A stretch of DNA of 27,488 nucleotides from JANMZR01 sp031383555 (GCA_031383555.1 JANMZR010000131.1:1-27488); one strand, 5' to 3'; shown: positions 16,293-24,722, counted from the first letter of the stretch. The notes: generated by a model from the sequence alone, not told the origin. Made by a program: numbers and translations.

Positions 16293-17222
16293 CTACCTCC
16301 TATTATCATCACCTTCAAGCATACTCAAATAGCTTTTATAACGTGATTCAGCGATGTCACTATCCACAAAGGCTTGAATAACAGCACATTGAGGTTCATT
16401 TAAATGTATGCAATTGTGGTATTTGCATCGATTAAATAAGTCTCTCATTTCTGGAAAAAAATGTGAAATTTCTTCTTTTTCCACATCAATTAATCCTAAT
16501 TCTTTTATACCCGGCGAGTCGATAATGAAACTTTCTCCTTCTAATTGGAACATTGTGGCAAATGTAGTTGTATGCACACCTTTATTAGCAAAAGTAGATA
16601 CTTCGGTGGTAGATAAATTCAAATGAGGGGCAATTTTATTTATCAAAGTTGACTTGCCAACACCCGAATGCCCAGCAATTAAACTTACTTTATTTTTGAA
16701 TAATTCTCGAAAGCTTTCAATGCCAATATCCTGTTCAGCCGAAGTGATAAAGCATTGATAATTAAGACTTTCATATAATTTACAAAGTCCTTCAACTATT
16801 TCAATTTCTTTTGGTTTTAACAAGTCAAGTTTATTGAAAACTATTTTTACTGGTATTCGAAAGGATTCTGCAGTTACCAAAAAACGATCGATAAAGCCCA
16901 ACGATGTTCTTGGGAAATTATAGGTTACGATTAAAATTGCTTGGTGGACGTTGGCTGCTAAAATATGTCCCTGGGCCGTTTTATGCACTGATTTCCTAAT
17001 GATATAATTTTCCCGTGGCTCAATTTTCGATATAATTCCACAACCTGCCTCCTCACCTGAGGTATCAAAAACAACACGATCACCTACCGCAATCGGGTTG
17101 CTTGTTTTTAAGCCTTTTATTTTAAAAATCCCTTTCAACCTGCATTTAAACATGCCATCATCAGCTGTAAGCACCTCATACCATGAACCTGTCGACCTCA
17201 TAACCAAACCCTTGTGTGTCAT
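16293..17222 (-). CDS. rsgA: Ribosome small subunit-dependent GTPase A
   Basis: A circularly permuted GTPase of 309 residues that checks late maturation of the 30S ribosomal subunit. An OB-fold domain occupies about residues 1-75 (GLVMRSTGSWYEVLT). The GTPase motifs appear in permuted order: G4 FNKLDL at 129-134, then G1 GHSGVGKS at 184-191, then G3 DSPGIKELG at 235-243. The C-terminal zinc finger follows, with Cys266, Cys271, His273 and Cys279 (NRCKYHNCIHLNEPQC). It is translated from an ATG that overlaps the waaA stop as ATGA, so coupling is likely. A GC-rich repeat copy directly follows the stop codon. Confidence 0.97.
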   Translation of the reverse strand: MTHKGLVMRSTGSWYEVLTADDGMFKCRLKGIFKIKGLKTSNPIAVGDRVVFDTSGEEAGCGIISKIEPRENYIIRKSVHKTAQGHILAANVHQAILIVTYNFPRTSLGFIDRFLVTAESFRIPVKIVFNKLDLLKPKEIEIVEGLCKLYESLNYQCFITSAEQDIGIESFRELFKNKVSLIAGHSGVGKSTLINKIAPHLNLSTTEVSTFANKGVHTTTFATMFQLEGESFIIDSPGIKELGLIDVEKEEISHFFPEMRDLFNRCKYHNCIHLNEPQCAVIQAFVDSDIAESRYKSYLSMLEGDDNRR

Positions 17223-18487
17223 AGCTTTATATCGTTTAAAAGGGCTTTATTTATTTGTTCCATAATTTTTGCGGTGGCTCCAATATTATCTTCAACAAAG
17301 CTTTTTGATATTTGGCATGTTTTGTTAAAATAGTCAGCCTTCTCAGAAAGTTCCAAATATTTTTCAATAAAATATTTAAACGTTTCAAATGGAAATGCAC
17401 CCCCTAAATTAACCAAATCGACTGCTTCTTGAAATTTGGTATAGTTTTTACTGCCAAAAAATATTGGTTTTCCAAATGTTGCGGCCTCCAAAATATTATG
17501 TAATCCTTTGCCAAAAGCGCCACCTATCCAAACGAAATCGGCATATTTATAAGTACTTGATAGCATTCCAATATTATCAATAAACAGAATTTGGGCTTTT
17601 TCAATTTTGTTAGTTTTATTAATTATTTCTGAATACTTCAATGATTTTTTCACAATTGAATGTTGCCAATTTGAAATTTCTTCTGCATTAATTTCATGAG
17701 GAGCAATTACAACCTGAATTTCGTTTGACTTTTCATTAAAAAAAGATATTAAAAATTCCACATCCTCTTTCCAAGCCGAACCCAACACAAATAGCTTTTT
17801 TTTTCCTTTAAATATTTCTATAATATCAAGTTGAGCACTTGTTTTTGATAAACTATAAACCCTGTCAAATCGGGTATCGCCAGCAAGTGTAATATTATGA
17901 TAACCAATAGATTGTAATAATTTTTCTGAAAAACGATTTTGAACAAAAATATGATTGAATCTACTTAAAATTTTCCTAAAAAAACTACCGTAAGATTTGA
18001 AAAAAATCTGATCGTTTCTGAAATTGGCAGAAATTAGATAAGTTGGAATTTTCTTCTGCGAAAGTAATGTCAGATAATTATTCCAGAATTCATATTTCAC
18101 AAAAACAACAATTTTAGGTTTAACAATTGAAATAAATTGATTGGCATTTTCAAAAGTGTCAAACGGTAAGTAGCTCACAATATGTGCTTTATCATAGTTT
18201 TTTCTAATTTCAAAACCAGATGGCGAAAAGAAAGTCAATAATATTTTATAATCAGGATATTGAATAGAAAAGGCTTCAATTACGGGTCTTCCTTGCTCAA
18301 ACTCACCCAAAGAGGCACAATGAAACCATGCTATAGGACTATTATTGGAAATGAATTTATTGGTTAAATCTTCAAATAATCCACGCCTCCCGATTATCAT
18401 TTTGCGAGCTTTTTCATTAAAAAAGCCAGCTACCCAAATTGCGAAAGCATATAATTGTATGGTGATATTGTAAAAAATATTAATCAA
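17219..18487 (-). CDS. waaA: 3-deoxy-D-manno-octulosonic acid (Kdo) transferase
   Basis: A GT30 glycosyltransferase of 422 residues that adds Kdo from CMP-Kdo to the lipid A precursor at the inner face of the inner membrane. A hydrophobic N-terminal anchor (about residues 4-22) precedes GRRGLFEDL. The catalytic region WFHCASLGEFEQGRPVIEAF includes the conserved Glu62 of the GT30 active site. C-terminal nucleotide-binding features are IAPHEINAEEI and DFVWIGGAFGKGLHNILEAA. Its presence means the organism makes a Kdo-containing LPS. It is the first gene of the waaA-rsgA pair and lies divergent from exbB across 304 bp. Confidence 0.95.
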   Translation of the reverse strand: MINIFYNITIQLYAFAIWVAGFFNEKARKMIIGRRGLFEDLTNKFISNNSPIAWFHCASLGEFEQGRPVIEAFSIQYPDYKILLTFFSPSGFEIRKNYDKAHIVSYLPFDTFENANQFISIVKPKIVVFVKYEFWNNYLTLLSQKKIPTYLISANFRNDQIFFKSYGSFFRKILSRFNHIFVQNRFSEKLLQSIGYHNITLAGDTRFDRVYSLSKTSAQLDIIEIFKGKKKLFVLGSAWKEDVEFLISFFNEKSNEIQVVIAPHEINAEEISNWQHSIVKKSLKYSEIINKTNKIEKAQILFIDNIGMLSSTYKYADFVWIGGAFGKGLHNILEAATFGKPIFFGSKNYTKFQEAVDLVNLGGAFPFETFKYFIEKYLELSEKADYFNKTCQISKSFVEDNIGATAKIMEQINKALLNDIKL

Positions 18488-18650
18488 TTTATATGTTTTT
18501 TACCCAAAATTAAGGAATTTATGCAGGAAATTGACCAGAATAAAACAAAATCTTAAATCAAACGTTGAATGTGAGTTACAATTAATTATAGTCTAATGTT
18601 AATTTAGAATTTAGATTTAAAAATAGATTTTCGTAGCTTTATATAATATT

Positions 18651-18658
18651 TAAGTTTG
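18651..18658 (+). promoter_or_regulatory. Candidate Bacteroidota -7 element for exbB
   Basis: TAAGTTTG fits the TAnnTTTG consensus and is preceded by a very AT-rich spacer (TTTATATAATATT). A clear TTTG at -33 is missing. Use of this site would give a leader of roughly 130 nt before the exbB ATG at 18792. Confidence 0.3.
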
Positions 18659-18660
18659 AG

Positions 18661-18759
18661 TTAGTTAAACACTAATTTGCACCAGATTAAAATTCCCAAA
18701 CTTAAATGATATAAAAAAGCCAACCAAGTTTTTTTGTTTTGTATGATTTTGTCGTTCAT
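18661..18759 (-). CDS. Possible small membrane protein (32 residues)
   Basis: An ATG at 18757-18759 opens 32 codons ending TAA. The product begins MNDKIIQNKKTW and then forms one hydrophobic stretch (LAFLYHLSLGILIWCKLVF), as in a single-pass small membrane protein. GGGGAA lies about 10 bases before the ATG, an unusually good ribosome-binding-like sequence for this genome. It points away from exbB in the waaA/exbB gap. I recognise no family, and chance is a real possibility for a frame this short. Confidence 0.25.
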   Translation of the reverse strand: MNDKIIQNKKTWLAFLYHLSLGILIWCKLVFN

Positions 18760-18791
18760 AAATTCTTTTCCCCAAATATAAAATTTACAAT

Positions 18792-19499
18792 ATGCTTTTT
18801 TCGATGTTTCTTCAAAATGACCTAACCACAGCCGTAGATTCCTCTGCTGTAAACCTTGCCAGTTCTGCTGCATCTCAGGCTATTTCGCCTTTGGATTTAA
18901 TTATGAAAGGTGGTTTCATTATGATTCCAATTGCTGTATTATTTATATTGGCCCTATACATATTTTTCGAGCGGTATTTATATATAAAGCGTACTTCAAA
19001 ATTAGACAATAATTTCCTTTTTACTATTCGTGAAATGCTATTCAATGGCAATGTGCAGGGTGCGCTTGCTTTTTCAAAAGCTTCACAATTTCCAATTGCA
19101 CGTTTATTGGAAAAGGGTATTAATAGATTGGGTTCTCCTATTCGTGATATTGAAAATGCCATTGAAAACACAGCCAAGGTGGAAATATACAACATGGAGA
19201 AAAACCTTGGCATACTTTCTGCTATTGCAGCAATCGCTCCGATGTTTGGCTTTTTAGGAACTGTAACAGGTATGATTCGTTCTTTTCATGATATTTCATT
19301 GGCCAACGATATTAATATTGGAATTATTTCTTCGGGTATTTATGAAAAAATGATTACCTCAGCTACTGGCTTAATTGTAGGTATAATTGCACACGTTTTT
19401 TATACGATATTAATGGCTATGATCGATAGAAACGTGAATAAAATGGAGGTTACCGCCATCGATTTTATGGATATTTTGTATAAGCCAGTGGGGAAATAA
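18792..19499 (+). CDS. exbB: ExbB/TolQ/MotA family proton channel protein
   Basis: A 235-residue inner-membrane protein of the ExbB/TolQ family. With ExbD it forms the proton-driven motor that energises TonB-dependent outer-membrane transport. Three membrane segments are visible, at about 41-60 (FIMIPIAVLFILALYIFF), 140-160 (GILSAIAAIAPMFGFLGTVTG, the conserved family core) and 187-210 (MITSATGLIVGIIAHVFYTI). The cytoplasmic loop between TM1 and TM2 is rich in helix formers. The N-terminal 30 residues (SSAVNLASSAASQ) are Ser/Ala-rich and weakly conserved, so the exact start among the two nearby ATGs is uncertain. exbD follows 83 bp downstream. Confidence 0.93.
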   Translation: MLFSMFLQNDLTTAVDSSAVNLASSAASQAISPLDLIMKGGFIMIPIAVLFILALYIFFERYLYIKRTSKLDNNFLFTIREMLFNGNVQGALAFSKASQFPIARLLEKGINRLGSPIRDIENAIENTAKVEIYNMEKNLGILSAIAAIAPMFGFLGTVTGMIRSFHDISLANDINIGIISSGIYEKMITSATGLIVGIIAHVFYTILMAMIDRNVNKMEVTAIDFMDILYKPVGK

Positions 19500-19582
19500 A
19501 ATAGTTTTGAGTGATGAGTTAAAAGTGGTGAGTTAGACTGCTTTTTCATTTAAAATTTAACATTTTACATTTTACATTTCAT

Positions 19583-19981
19583 ATGAATTTTAGTCGTCGC
19601 AGAAAACAAACCTCGCATATTGAAGCTTCATCGCTTTCAGATATTTTATTTTTCCTTTTATTGTTCTTTTTAATGATTGCGACCATGGCCTCACCAGATG
19701 CTATTAAGCTGCTTTTACCGAATTCAACAACAGCAAAACATATACCAAAAGGAACGGTCAGCTTGTCGGTAAATGCTAATAATCAATACTTTGTGGATGG
19801 TAAGCCAGTGTCCTTGGCCGATATGGAGCAAGTGATTGGTGCGGCTGCTAAGAAAAAAGCAGCTGAATCTGTAGTCCTGAAAATAGAAAAAACTAATACG
19901 GTTCAAGACCTTGTTGTTGTAGCTGATGTGATTGCAAAATTAAATATGCGCATGGTGCTCGCAACAGACAGAGGCAAATAA
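19583..19981 (+). CDS. exbD: ExbD/TolR family biopolymer transport protein
   Basis: A 132-residue single-pass protein. The N-terminal cytoplasmic segment (MNFSRRRKQTSHIEASSLSD) runs into a transmembrane helix with the essential proton-carrying Asp20 at its start (SDILFFLLLFFLMIATMAS). The periplasmic domain follows (DGKPVSLADMEQVIGAA, VVLKIEKTNTVQDLVVVADVIAKL), ending MRMVLATDRGK. It pairs with exbB upstream. Many Bacteroidota operons carry a second ExbD and a TonB-type gene next. Neither is present here. Instead a copy of the last 12 codons recurs 84 bp downstream. Confidence 0.93.
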   Translation: MNFSRRRKQTSHIEASSLSDILFFLLLFFLMIATMASPDAIKLLLPNSTTAKHIPKGTVSLSVNANNQYFVDGKPVSLADMEQVIGAAAKKKAAESVVLKIEKTNTVQDLVVVADVIAKLNMRMVLATDRGK

Positions 19982-20065
19982 TAATATTTAATTTTGCAAT
20001 ATTATTAACCGTCAAAATCACAAAAGGATATGCGCATGGTGCTCGCTACAGACAGAGGTAAATGA
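19946..20065 (+). repeat. Direct duplication of the exbD 3' end
   Basis: The last twelve exbD codons (ATG at 19946 to TAA at 19981) recur at 20030-20065 with an offset of 84 bp. The second copy reads MRMVLATDRGK and then TGA. The two copies differ at two third-codon positions (GCA/GCT and GGC/GGT), both silent, and in the stop codon (TAA/TGA). After each stop comes a similar TAATATTTAAT. No start codon or full reading frame belongs to the second copy. Confidence 0.8.
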
Positions 20066-20194
20066 AAAAATAATATTTAATAAAATTTGGCCTTGGAATA
20101 TTTTATTTCAAGGCTTTATTATTTAGAATTACATTATATTTATGTGTACAAAAATACTTATATCAAAAAGTATTACTCTTTAAATAATAAAACT

Positions 20195-21118
20195 ATGCAA
20201 ACTATACTAGGTGCCAATGGCGTAATAGCCATAGAATTGGCAAAAGAATTAGCCAATACATACACTAAGAATATTCGATTGGTAAGTCGTAATCCTAAAA
20301 AAGTGAATGAAACAGACACACTTTTTTCAGCTGATTTGCTCAATGCAGAACAAACTGATAAAGCTGTTGAAGGAAGTGAAATAGTATATATGACGGCTGG
20401 TTTGCCATATGATTCAAATGTTTGGGAGCGAGACTGGCCAATATTAATAGGAAACGTAATTAATGCATGCCAGAAACATAAAGCCAAATTAGTGTTTTTT
20501 GATAATGTGTATATGTATGGCCAAGTGATTGGCAAAATGGATGAGAATACACCGTTCAATTCTATTAGCAGAAAAGGTAAAGCACGAGCTCAAATAGCTA
20601 AAATGGTATTAGAAGCTATTGAAAAAAAGGAAATAACAGCATTAATAGCCCGGGCGCCCGAGTTTTATGGCCCAAAACCTACTATGAGTGGTACAAATGC
20701 AACAATTTTTGATAATATAAAAAAGGGCAAAAAGCTGCAAGTGCTCATTAAAGATTCGACATTACGAACTATTATTTTCACACCCGATGCTGGGAAAGCT
20801 ACTGCACTTTTGGGAAATACCCCTGAAGCTTATGGGCAGACTTGGCATTTACCTTGCGACACTAACCGCCTCACTACCAAACAGTTTATTAATTTATGTT
20901 CGGAAATATCTGGTAAAGATTTGAAATATATGGTTATGGGCAAAATAATGGTAAAAATTATAGGCTTATTTGTGCCATTCATAAAAGAAGTATATGAACT
21001 TTTATACCAATGGGAGCAAGATTACCTATTTGATAGCTCAAAATTCACCAAAAAATTTCCAGATTTCAAAATAACTAGCCTCAAAGAAGGGATAAGTATA
21101 ATATTATCAGAATCTTAA
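20195..21118 (+). CDS. NAD(P)-dependent epimerase/dehydratase-like (SDR/NmrA fold) protein
   Basis: A 307-residue Rossmann-fold protein, cytoplasmic. The nucleotide-binding loop is GANGVIAIELAKEL at residues 6-19, with Ala where extended SDRs have the third Gly. Further fold markers are NIRLVSRNPKKV, LFSADLLNAEQTDKAVEGSE, VYMTAGLPYDSNVW, LVFFDNVYMYG and ITALIARAPEFYGP. The catalytic YxxxK expected after the FFDN strand is replaced by SISRKGKARAQIAK, so it may be a non-standard oxidoreductase or a binding protein. I chose the ATG at 20195, directly before the first beta strand. A longer frame to 20087 adds 36 residues with no homology. It ends 1 bp before the lipoprotein gene. Confidence 0.85.
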   Translation: MQTILGANGVIAIELAKELANTYTKNIRLVSRNPKKVNETDTLFSADLLNAEQTDKAVEGSEIVYMTAGLPYDSNVWERDWPILIGNVINACQKHKAKLVFFDNVYMYGQVIGKMDENTPFNSISRKGKARAQIAKMVLEAIEKKEITALIARAPEFYGPKPTMSGTNATIFDNIKKGKKLQVLIKDSTLRTIIFTPDAGKATALLGNTPEAYGQTWHLPCDTNRLTTKQFINLCSEISGKDLKYMVMGKIMVKIIGLFVPFIKEVYELLYQWEQDYLFDSSKFTKKFPDFKITSLKEGISIILSES

Positions 21119-21119
21119 T

Positions 21120-22616
21120 ATGAAGCCTAAATATTTTAATGGCCTTTTATTAGTTTTATTTATATTAATTATTCATTCCTGCAAAACGAAAAATAATAGC
21201 TGGAATGTAAATTTGGAAGGCATTATTTCTTCATCATCTCCGCAATGTATCGACCTAAACAATGATGGCACTTTAGATATAATTATGGGTGCGGGCTCAG
21301 ACGAATGGGAAAAAACCGAATCAGGTGTTTTGGCAATTGATGGCCGAACTGGGGTAATTATTTGGAAGGCCAAAGCAAGAAATCAAATAGTTGGCTCAGC
21401 TATATTTCTTTTAATAAATAATGACAAAATTCCTGATATTATTATTGGGGGGCGCTCAGCTGAACTGCAAGCCTTGAATGGCAAAACGGGTAATCTTATT
21501 TGGGAATTTTATAAAAAACCAGGAAAACTTTCAGCCCATGATGATGGTTGGCATAACTTTTTTAACCCACAATTGGTGCTCGACCAAAATAATGATGGAG
21601 TAAAAGATATACTCATTTGCAATGGCGGCGATGCACTTCTAGCTGCTGGTTCAAAAAACAGACCTGTAGGTAAATTATTGTTATTGAGCGGGAAAACAGG
21701 CCAGGTTTTAGCAATAGATCAAATGCCAGATGGTAGTGAAACCTATTCGACACCTGTTTGTTTTGACTGTGAAACAAATATAAATCCAACCTTTCTATTT
21801 GGTTCTGGAGGCGAAACTCATAGCGGGCACCTTTATATTTCTGACCTTAATTCTTTAAAAAACAAAGAGTTAAATACGGCCAAAGTGATTTCGACCTCAA
21901 TAAATAAAGGATTTATAGCTCCTCCAATTTTAGCTCATTTTAATAATGATAAAAAATTGGATATAATTGTAAACCAAGTAGATGGTACTACAAAAATAAT
22001 TGATGGTGCCTCCTATAAAACAAAATGGGAAGTTCATTGCGATGCTTCAGAAGTTTATTCGCAGCCTGCCATTGGTTATTTCATCGGCAACGACAAAATT
22101 TTGGATGTATTTGTGAGCTATGCAAAAGGGATTTATCCCATTTATATAAAATCAGTAAATTATTTAATTGATGGAAAAACTGGTACCATTTTTTCAAAAA
22201 AAGAAATAACTGGATTTACCTATTCATCACCATTAGTTGCTGACGTTGATAATGACGGAGTTGATGAGGTTTTATTAAATACTATTCACGATTATAAAGA
22301 GCGTGGTCAAAAGAAGCCTTATTACGAAATAACAATTTATAATTTTGCAAATAATACTGAGGAAACTTTTAGCAAAAAGCAATACGGAGCCTGCTTTTCC
22401 TCAACACCTTGGCTAGGTAATTTGGATGGAAACGACAAATTAGACTTGATATTTACAGGTAGCCCCGCTGCTATTTCAGAATTCCCAGGAACAACCACCT
22501 ACATTAAACCTCCAAAAGTTTTACAAATTCAAAGAATGGAGTTTGAAAAATATTCTCCTAAATCAGTGAAATGGGGTAATTATTTGGGCAAGAATAGTCA
22601 ATCAATCTATTACTAA
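21120..22616 (+). CDS. FG-GAP/PQQ-like repeat lipoprotein
   Basis: A 498-residue exported protein. The N-terminal helix ends LIIHSC, a plausible lipobox with Cys21, so it is probably lipid-anchored. The body is a beta-propeller of about six or seven blades. Integrin-like Ca-binding loops are DLNNDGTLD (residues 45-53), DQNNDGVKD, DVDNDGVDE and DGNDKLD. PQQ-type blade phrases such as LAIDGRTGVIIWKAKA, LQALNGKTGNLIWEF and INGASYKTKWEV-like repeats alternate with them. Such propellers bind Ca and often proteins or sugars at the surface. The ATG lies one base after the stop of the SDR-like gene, so the two are translationally linked. The partner relation is unexplained. Confidence 0.85.
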   Translation: MKPKYFNGLLLVLFILIIHSCKTKNNSWNVNLEGIISSSSPQCIDLNNDGTLDIIMGAGSDEWEKTESGVLAIDGRTGVIIWKAKARNQIVGSAIFLLINNDKIPDIIIGGRSAELQALNGKTGNLIWEFYKKPGKLSAHDDGWHNFFNPQLVLDQNNDGVKDILICNGGDALLAAGSKNRPVGKLLLLSGKTGQVLAIDQMPDGSETYSTPVCFDCETNINPTFLFGSGGETHSGHLYISDLNSLKNKELNTAKVISTSINKGFIAPPILAHFNNDKKLDIIVNQVDGTTKIIDGASYKTKWEVHCDASEVYSQPAIGYFIGNDKILDVFVSYAKGIYPIYIKSVNYLIDGKTGTIFSKKEITGFTYSSPLVADVDNDGVDEVLLNTIHDYKERGQKKPYYEITIYNFANNTEETFSKKQYGACFSSTPWLGNLDGNDKLDLIFTGSPAAISEFPGTTTYIKPPKVLQIQRMEFEKYSPKSVKWGNYLGKNSQSIYY

Positions 22617-22635
22617 GTCTTTAAAATCGAGTGGC

Positions 22636-23211
22636 TTACTTTTTTCTAGCTTTCAATTTACACAAAAACTCAGGAGTAATGCCCAAATAAGCTGCAATAT
22701 ATTTTTGAGGAAAAACCAGTTCGCATTTTGGAAACTCTGCAACCAAATTTTCATATCGCTTTTCTGATGACAGCGTAATATTTTGAATTACCCTTTTTTG
22801 AAAACTTATCATTATTTTTTGAAAAATCAAGCGGAAGTATTTTTCAAAACTAGGTGCTTCCTTAAGTAATTTTTCAAAACCAGCTTTTTCTAATACAATT
22901 ATAGAAGCGTCTGTCATCGCTTTTATTGTAAAATTTGCCTCAACGCCACTTTGCCAGCTTTCAATATCGCCAGTCCACCATCCATCTTTGCCAAATTGTA
23001 TCACATGAATTTGCTTGTTTTGGGTTTCCAAATAGGTCATTAAATTACCCGCTTTTATCAAATAAACATGACTTATTGCATCGCCTTGGTTAATTATTAT
23101 TGAGTTTTTTTTATAGAGCCTTTCAGTTGATATTGATTGGAATATCTCAAAATCTTCCCTAGTTATAAAACTTGTTTTAAAAAAAAGAGCATTTAAAGCT
23201 TCATAATTCAT
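22636..23211 (-). CDS. Crp/Fnr family transcriptional regulator
   Basis: A 191-residue regulator with an N-terminal cyclic-nucleotide-binding-fold beta-roll (KKNSIIINQGDAISHVYLIK, then FGKDGWWTGDIESW) and a long dimerisation helix. The C-terminal winged HTH ends KYIAAYLGITPEFLCKLKARKK shortened at the end, the Bacteroidota Crp pattern. The N-terminus has no Cys cluster, so it is not an Fe-S FNR sensor, and its ligand is unknown. I chose the ATG at 23211 (MNYEALNALF), typical of the family. An upstream in-frame ATG adds 11 residues. It is divergent from the hydroxylase operon at 23402-27109 across 190 bp, the classic position for its local regulator. Confidence 0.9.
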   Translation of the reverse strand: MNYEALNALFFKTSFITREDFEIFQSISTERLYKKNSIIINQGDAISHVYLIKAGNLMTYLETQNKQIHVIQFGKDGWWTGDIESWQSGVEANFTIKAMTDASIIVLEKAGFEKLLKEAPSFEKYFRLIFQKIMISFQKRVIQNITLSSEKRYENLVAEFPKCELVFPQKYIAAYLGITPEFLCKLKARKK

Positions 23212-23260
23212 ATTTAATTGATTTTTACACAATATAACTAACAAACTATAAATTTCTTAC

Positions 23261-23268
23261 CAAAAGTA
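23261..23268 (-). promoter_or_regulatory. Candidate -7 element for the Crp-type regulator gene
   Basis: On the minus strand this reads TACTTTTG, a match to TAnnTTTG, about 50 bp before the start codon at 23211. A T-run about 22 bp upstream is the only -33 candidate. It overlaps GTATAC and ACATGT, short palindromes that could be part of a regulator site. Confidence 0.3.
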
Positions 23269-23401
23269 TACATGTTTTTATTTTTTCATTAAAAAATAGA
23301 AGTATTTAAATATTAATTGCTCTTAATTTCTTTGTAAATTAAAAAAGCAACTATAAAAACGTTTATTATATTTAAATTGCAAAATAAAAATTTTCTATAA
23401 A

Positions 23402-24313
23402 ATGATTGACTTTCAAACCATAATTTCCGAATTACAAAAGGATCAAGTAATCATTTTTGCAATCCCTATATTCCTATTTTCAGCGTTGATAGAATGGTAT
23501 TTTGGGCGTGAAAAATTTCATCAATTGTATATTGGTAAAGATTTTTTGGTTTCAATTTCAATTGGCATTTTATCTGCAATAGTTGAATTTATACCAAAAA
23601 TATTCGCTTTTTATATCTTTTATAAACTACATGAAATCAGTCCATTACGTGATATTATTGGACGACAATGGTGGGCTTGGCTTATATTGTTTTTTCTTGA
23701 TGACTTTGCTTATTATTGGTTTCATAGGCTCAACCATGAAGTACGTTTATTTTGGGCAGGTCATGTTTCACATCATTCGTCGGTAAAATTCAACTTTGGC
23801 ACTGCATTGCGGCAAGGAGTTGGGGAGCGTATTCATAAATTTTCATTTTGGGTTTGGATTCCACTTTTGGGTTTTGACCCACTCATGATATTTATAGCCA
23901 TGAGTTTTAATTTATTTTACCAGTTTTTTGTACACACCGATCTGGTGCATAAACTGCCCAATTGGTTTGAGGCTTTTTTCAATACCCCATCGCATCATAG
24001 GGTACATCATGCTGCTAATATTCGATATTTAGATTGTAACCATGCCGGTGTTTTAATCATTTGGGACAAGATATTTAGTACTTTTTCAGAAGAAAAGGAT
24101 TTTGAAAAGCCTTTTTATGGCCTTACTAAAAACATTGAAACCTACCATCCATTAAAAGTTGCCACGCATGAATATAGCGCTATTTTAAAAGATGTTTTTA
24201 GGGCAAAAAACTTGTCAGATAAGCTCAAATACCTATTTTATGCGCCTGGTTGGAGTCATGATGGAGCTGACAATCGTGCAAAAACATTGAGAAAAATTGC
24301 AAATAATCAATAA
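23402..24313 (+). CDS. Sterol desaturase/fatty acid hydroxylase superfamily membrane di-iron enzyme
   Basis: A 303-residue integral membrane di-iron oxygenase. The eight-histidine pattern is complete: HRLNH at 108-112, HVSHH at 121-125 and HHRVHH at 198-203. His178 (FVHTD) and His214 (CNHAG) also fit the family. Four or so hydrophobic segments surround these motifs. Members use O2 and two electrons to hydroxylate or desaturate C-H bonds in lipids, sterols, carotenoids or alkyl ethers, and the substrate here cannot be read from sequence. The enzyme needs an electron donor. The flavoprotein and membrane ferredoxin encoded two and three genes downstream are good candidates. Its stop codon directly abuts the start of the next gene. 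Confidence 0.92.
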   Translation: MIDFQTIISELQKDQVIIFAIPIFLFSALIEWYFGREKFHQLYIGKDFLVSISIGILSAIVEFIPKIFAFYIFYKLHEISPLRDIIGRQWWAWLILFFLDDFAYYWFHRLNHEVRLFWAGHVSHHSSVKFNFGTALRQGVGERIHKFSFWVWIPLLGFDPLMIFIAMSFNLFYQFFVHTDLVHKLPNWFEAFFNTPSHHRVHHAANIRYLDCNHAGVLIIWDKIFSTFSEEKDFEKPFYGLTKNIETYHPLKVATHEYSAILKDVFRAKNLSDKLKYLFYAPGWSHDGADNRAKTLRKIANNQ

Positions 24314-24721
24314 ATGGAATTTACGCTAAAACATGAATTTAATTGTTCAAAAGATCTGCTTTTTAAAGCTTGGCTTAATAGCGAACAACATTCGGAAATG
24401 ACTGGTGGCGAAGCTAACATTACTGATAAGGAAGGCGAAAACTTCTCTGCTTGGGATGAATATATTTCTGGAGAAAATCTGATTTTAATACCAAATTCAT
24501 ACATAAAACAAAGTTGGCGAACCAGTCAATTTTCTTATAATCAAGAAGATTCAATAATAGAATTGTTTTTTGAAGAAATTAAAGTTGGTATTTCTCAATT
24601 AACGTTAAAGCATAGTAATTTAACAGATAGCGACTCTGATAATGGGTATAAAAAAGGTTGGTTAGATCATTATTTTAAGCCAATGAGTCAATATTTTGGT
24701 CAAAAAAGTTTAATTCATTAA
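24314..24721 (+). CDS. SRPBCC/AHSA1-like domain protein
   Basis: A 135-residue protein with the START/SRPBCC pattern. It has an opening strand (MEFTLKHEFNCSKDLLFKAWLN) with the first helix, TGGEANITDKEGENFSAWDEYISGE as central strands, IKQSWRTSQFSYNQEDSIIE, and the C-terminal helix YKKGWLDHYFKPMSQYFG. This fold makes a deep hydrophobic cavity and usually binds lipids, or activates Hsp90 as in Aha1. It is soluble, with no signal. It starts immediately after the hydroxylase stop (0 bp) and ends 1 bp before the flavoprotein ATG, so it belongs to the operon. A role as lipid-substrate or product carrier for the hydroxylase is my inference. Confidence 0.8.
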   Translation: MEFTLKHEFNCSKDLLFKAWLNSEQHSEMTGGEANITDKEGENFSAWDEYISGENLILIPNSYIKQSWRTSQFSYNQEDSIIELFFEEIKVGISQLTLKHSNLTDSDSDNGYKKGWLDHYFKPMSQYFGQKSLIH

Positions 24722-24722
24722 T

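Larger units (their letters stand above)
18488..18791. other. Intergenic region between waaA and exbB
   Basis: 304 bp of AT-rich sequence between divergent genes. It holds a candidate -7 element for exbB at 18651-18658 and a possible 32-codon minus-strand reading frame at 18661-18759. I see no stem-loop, RNA gene or repeat family in the rest. Confidence 0.5.

Noticed and set aside
20030..20065. Second exbD-like fragment as a separate small gene
   Set aside because: It would encode only 11 residues (MRMVLATDRGK) and has no membrane helix or Asp. A duplication remnant explains it better.
20087..20194. Longer N-terminus for the SDR-like protein
   Set aside because: The 36 extra residues are Tyr/Lys-rich, lack homology and cover AT-rich intergenic sequence. 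The Rossmann strand begins right after the ATG at 20195.
22636..23211. FNR-type oxygen sensor
   Set aside because: The N-terminal Cys cluster needed for a 4Fe-4S sensor is absent, so only the broader Crp/Fnr family is claimed.
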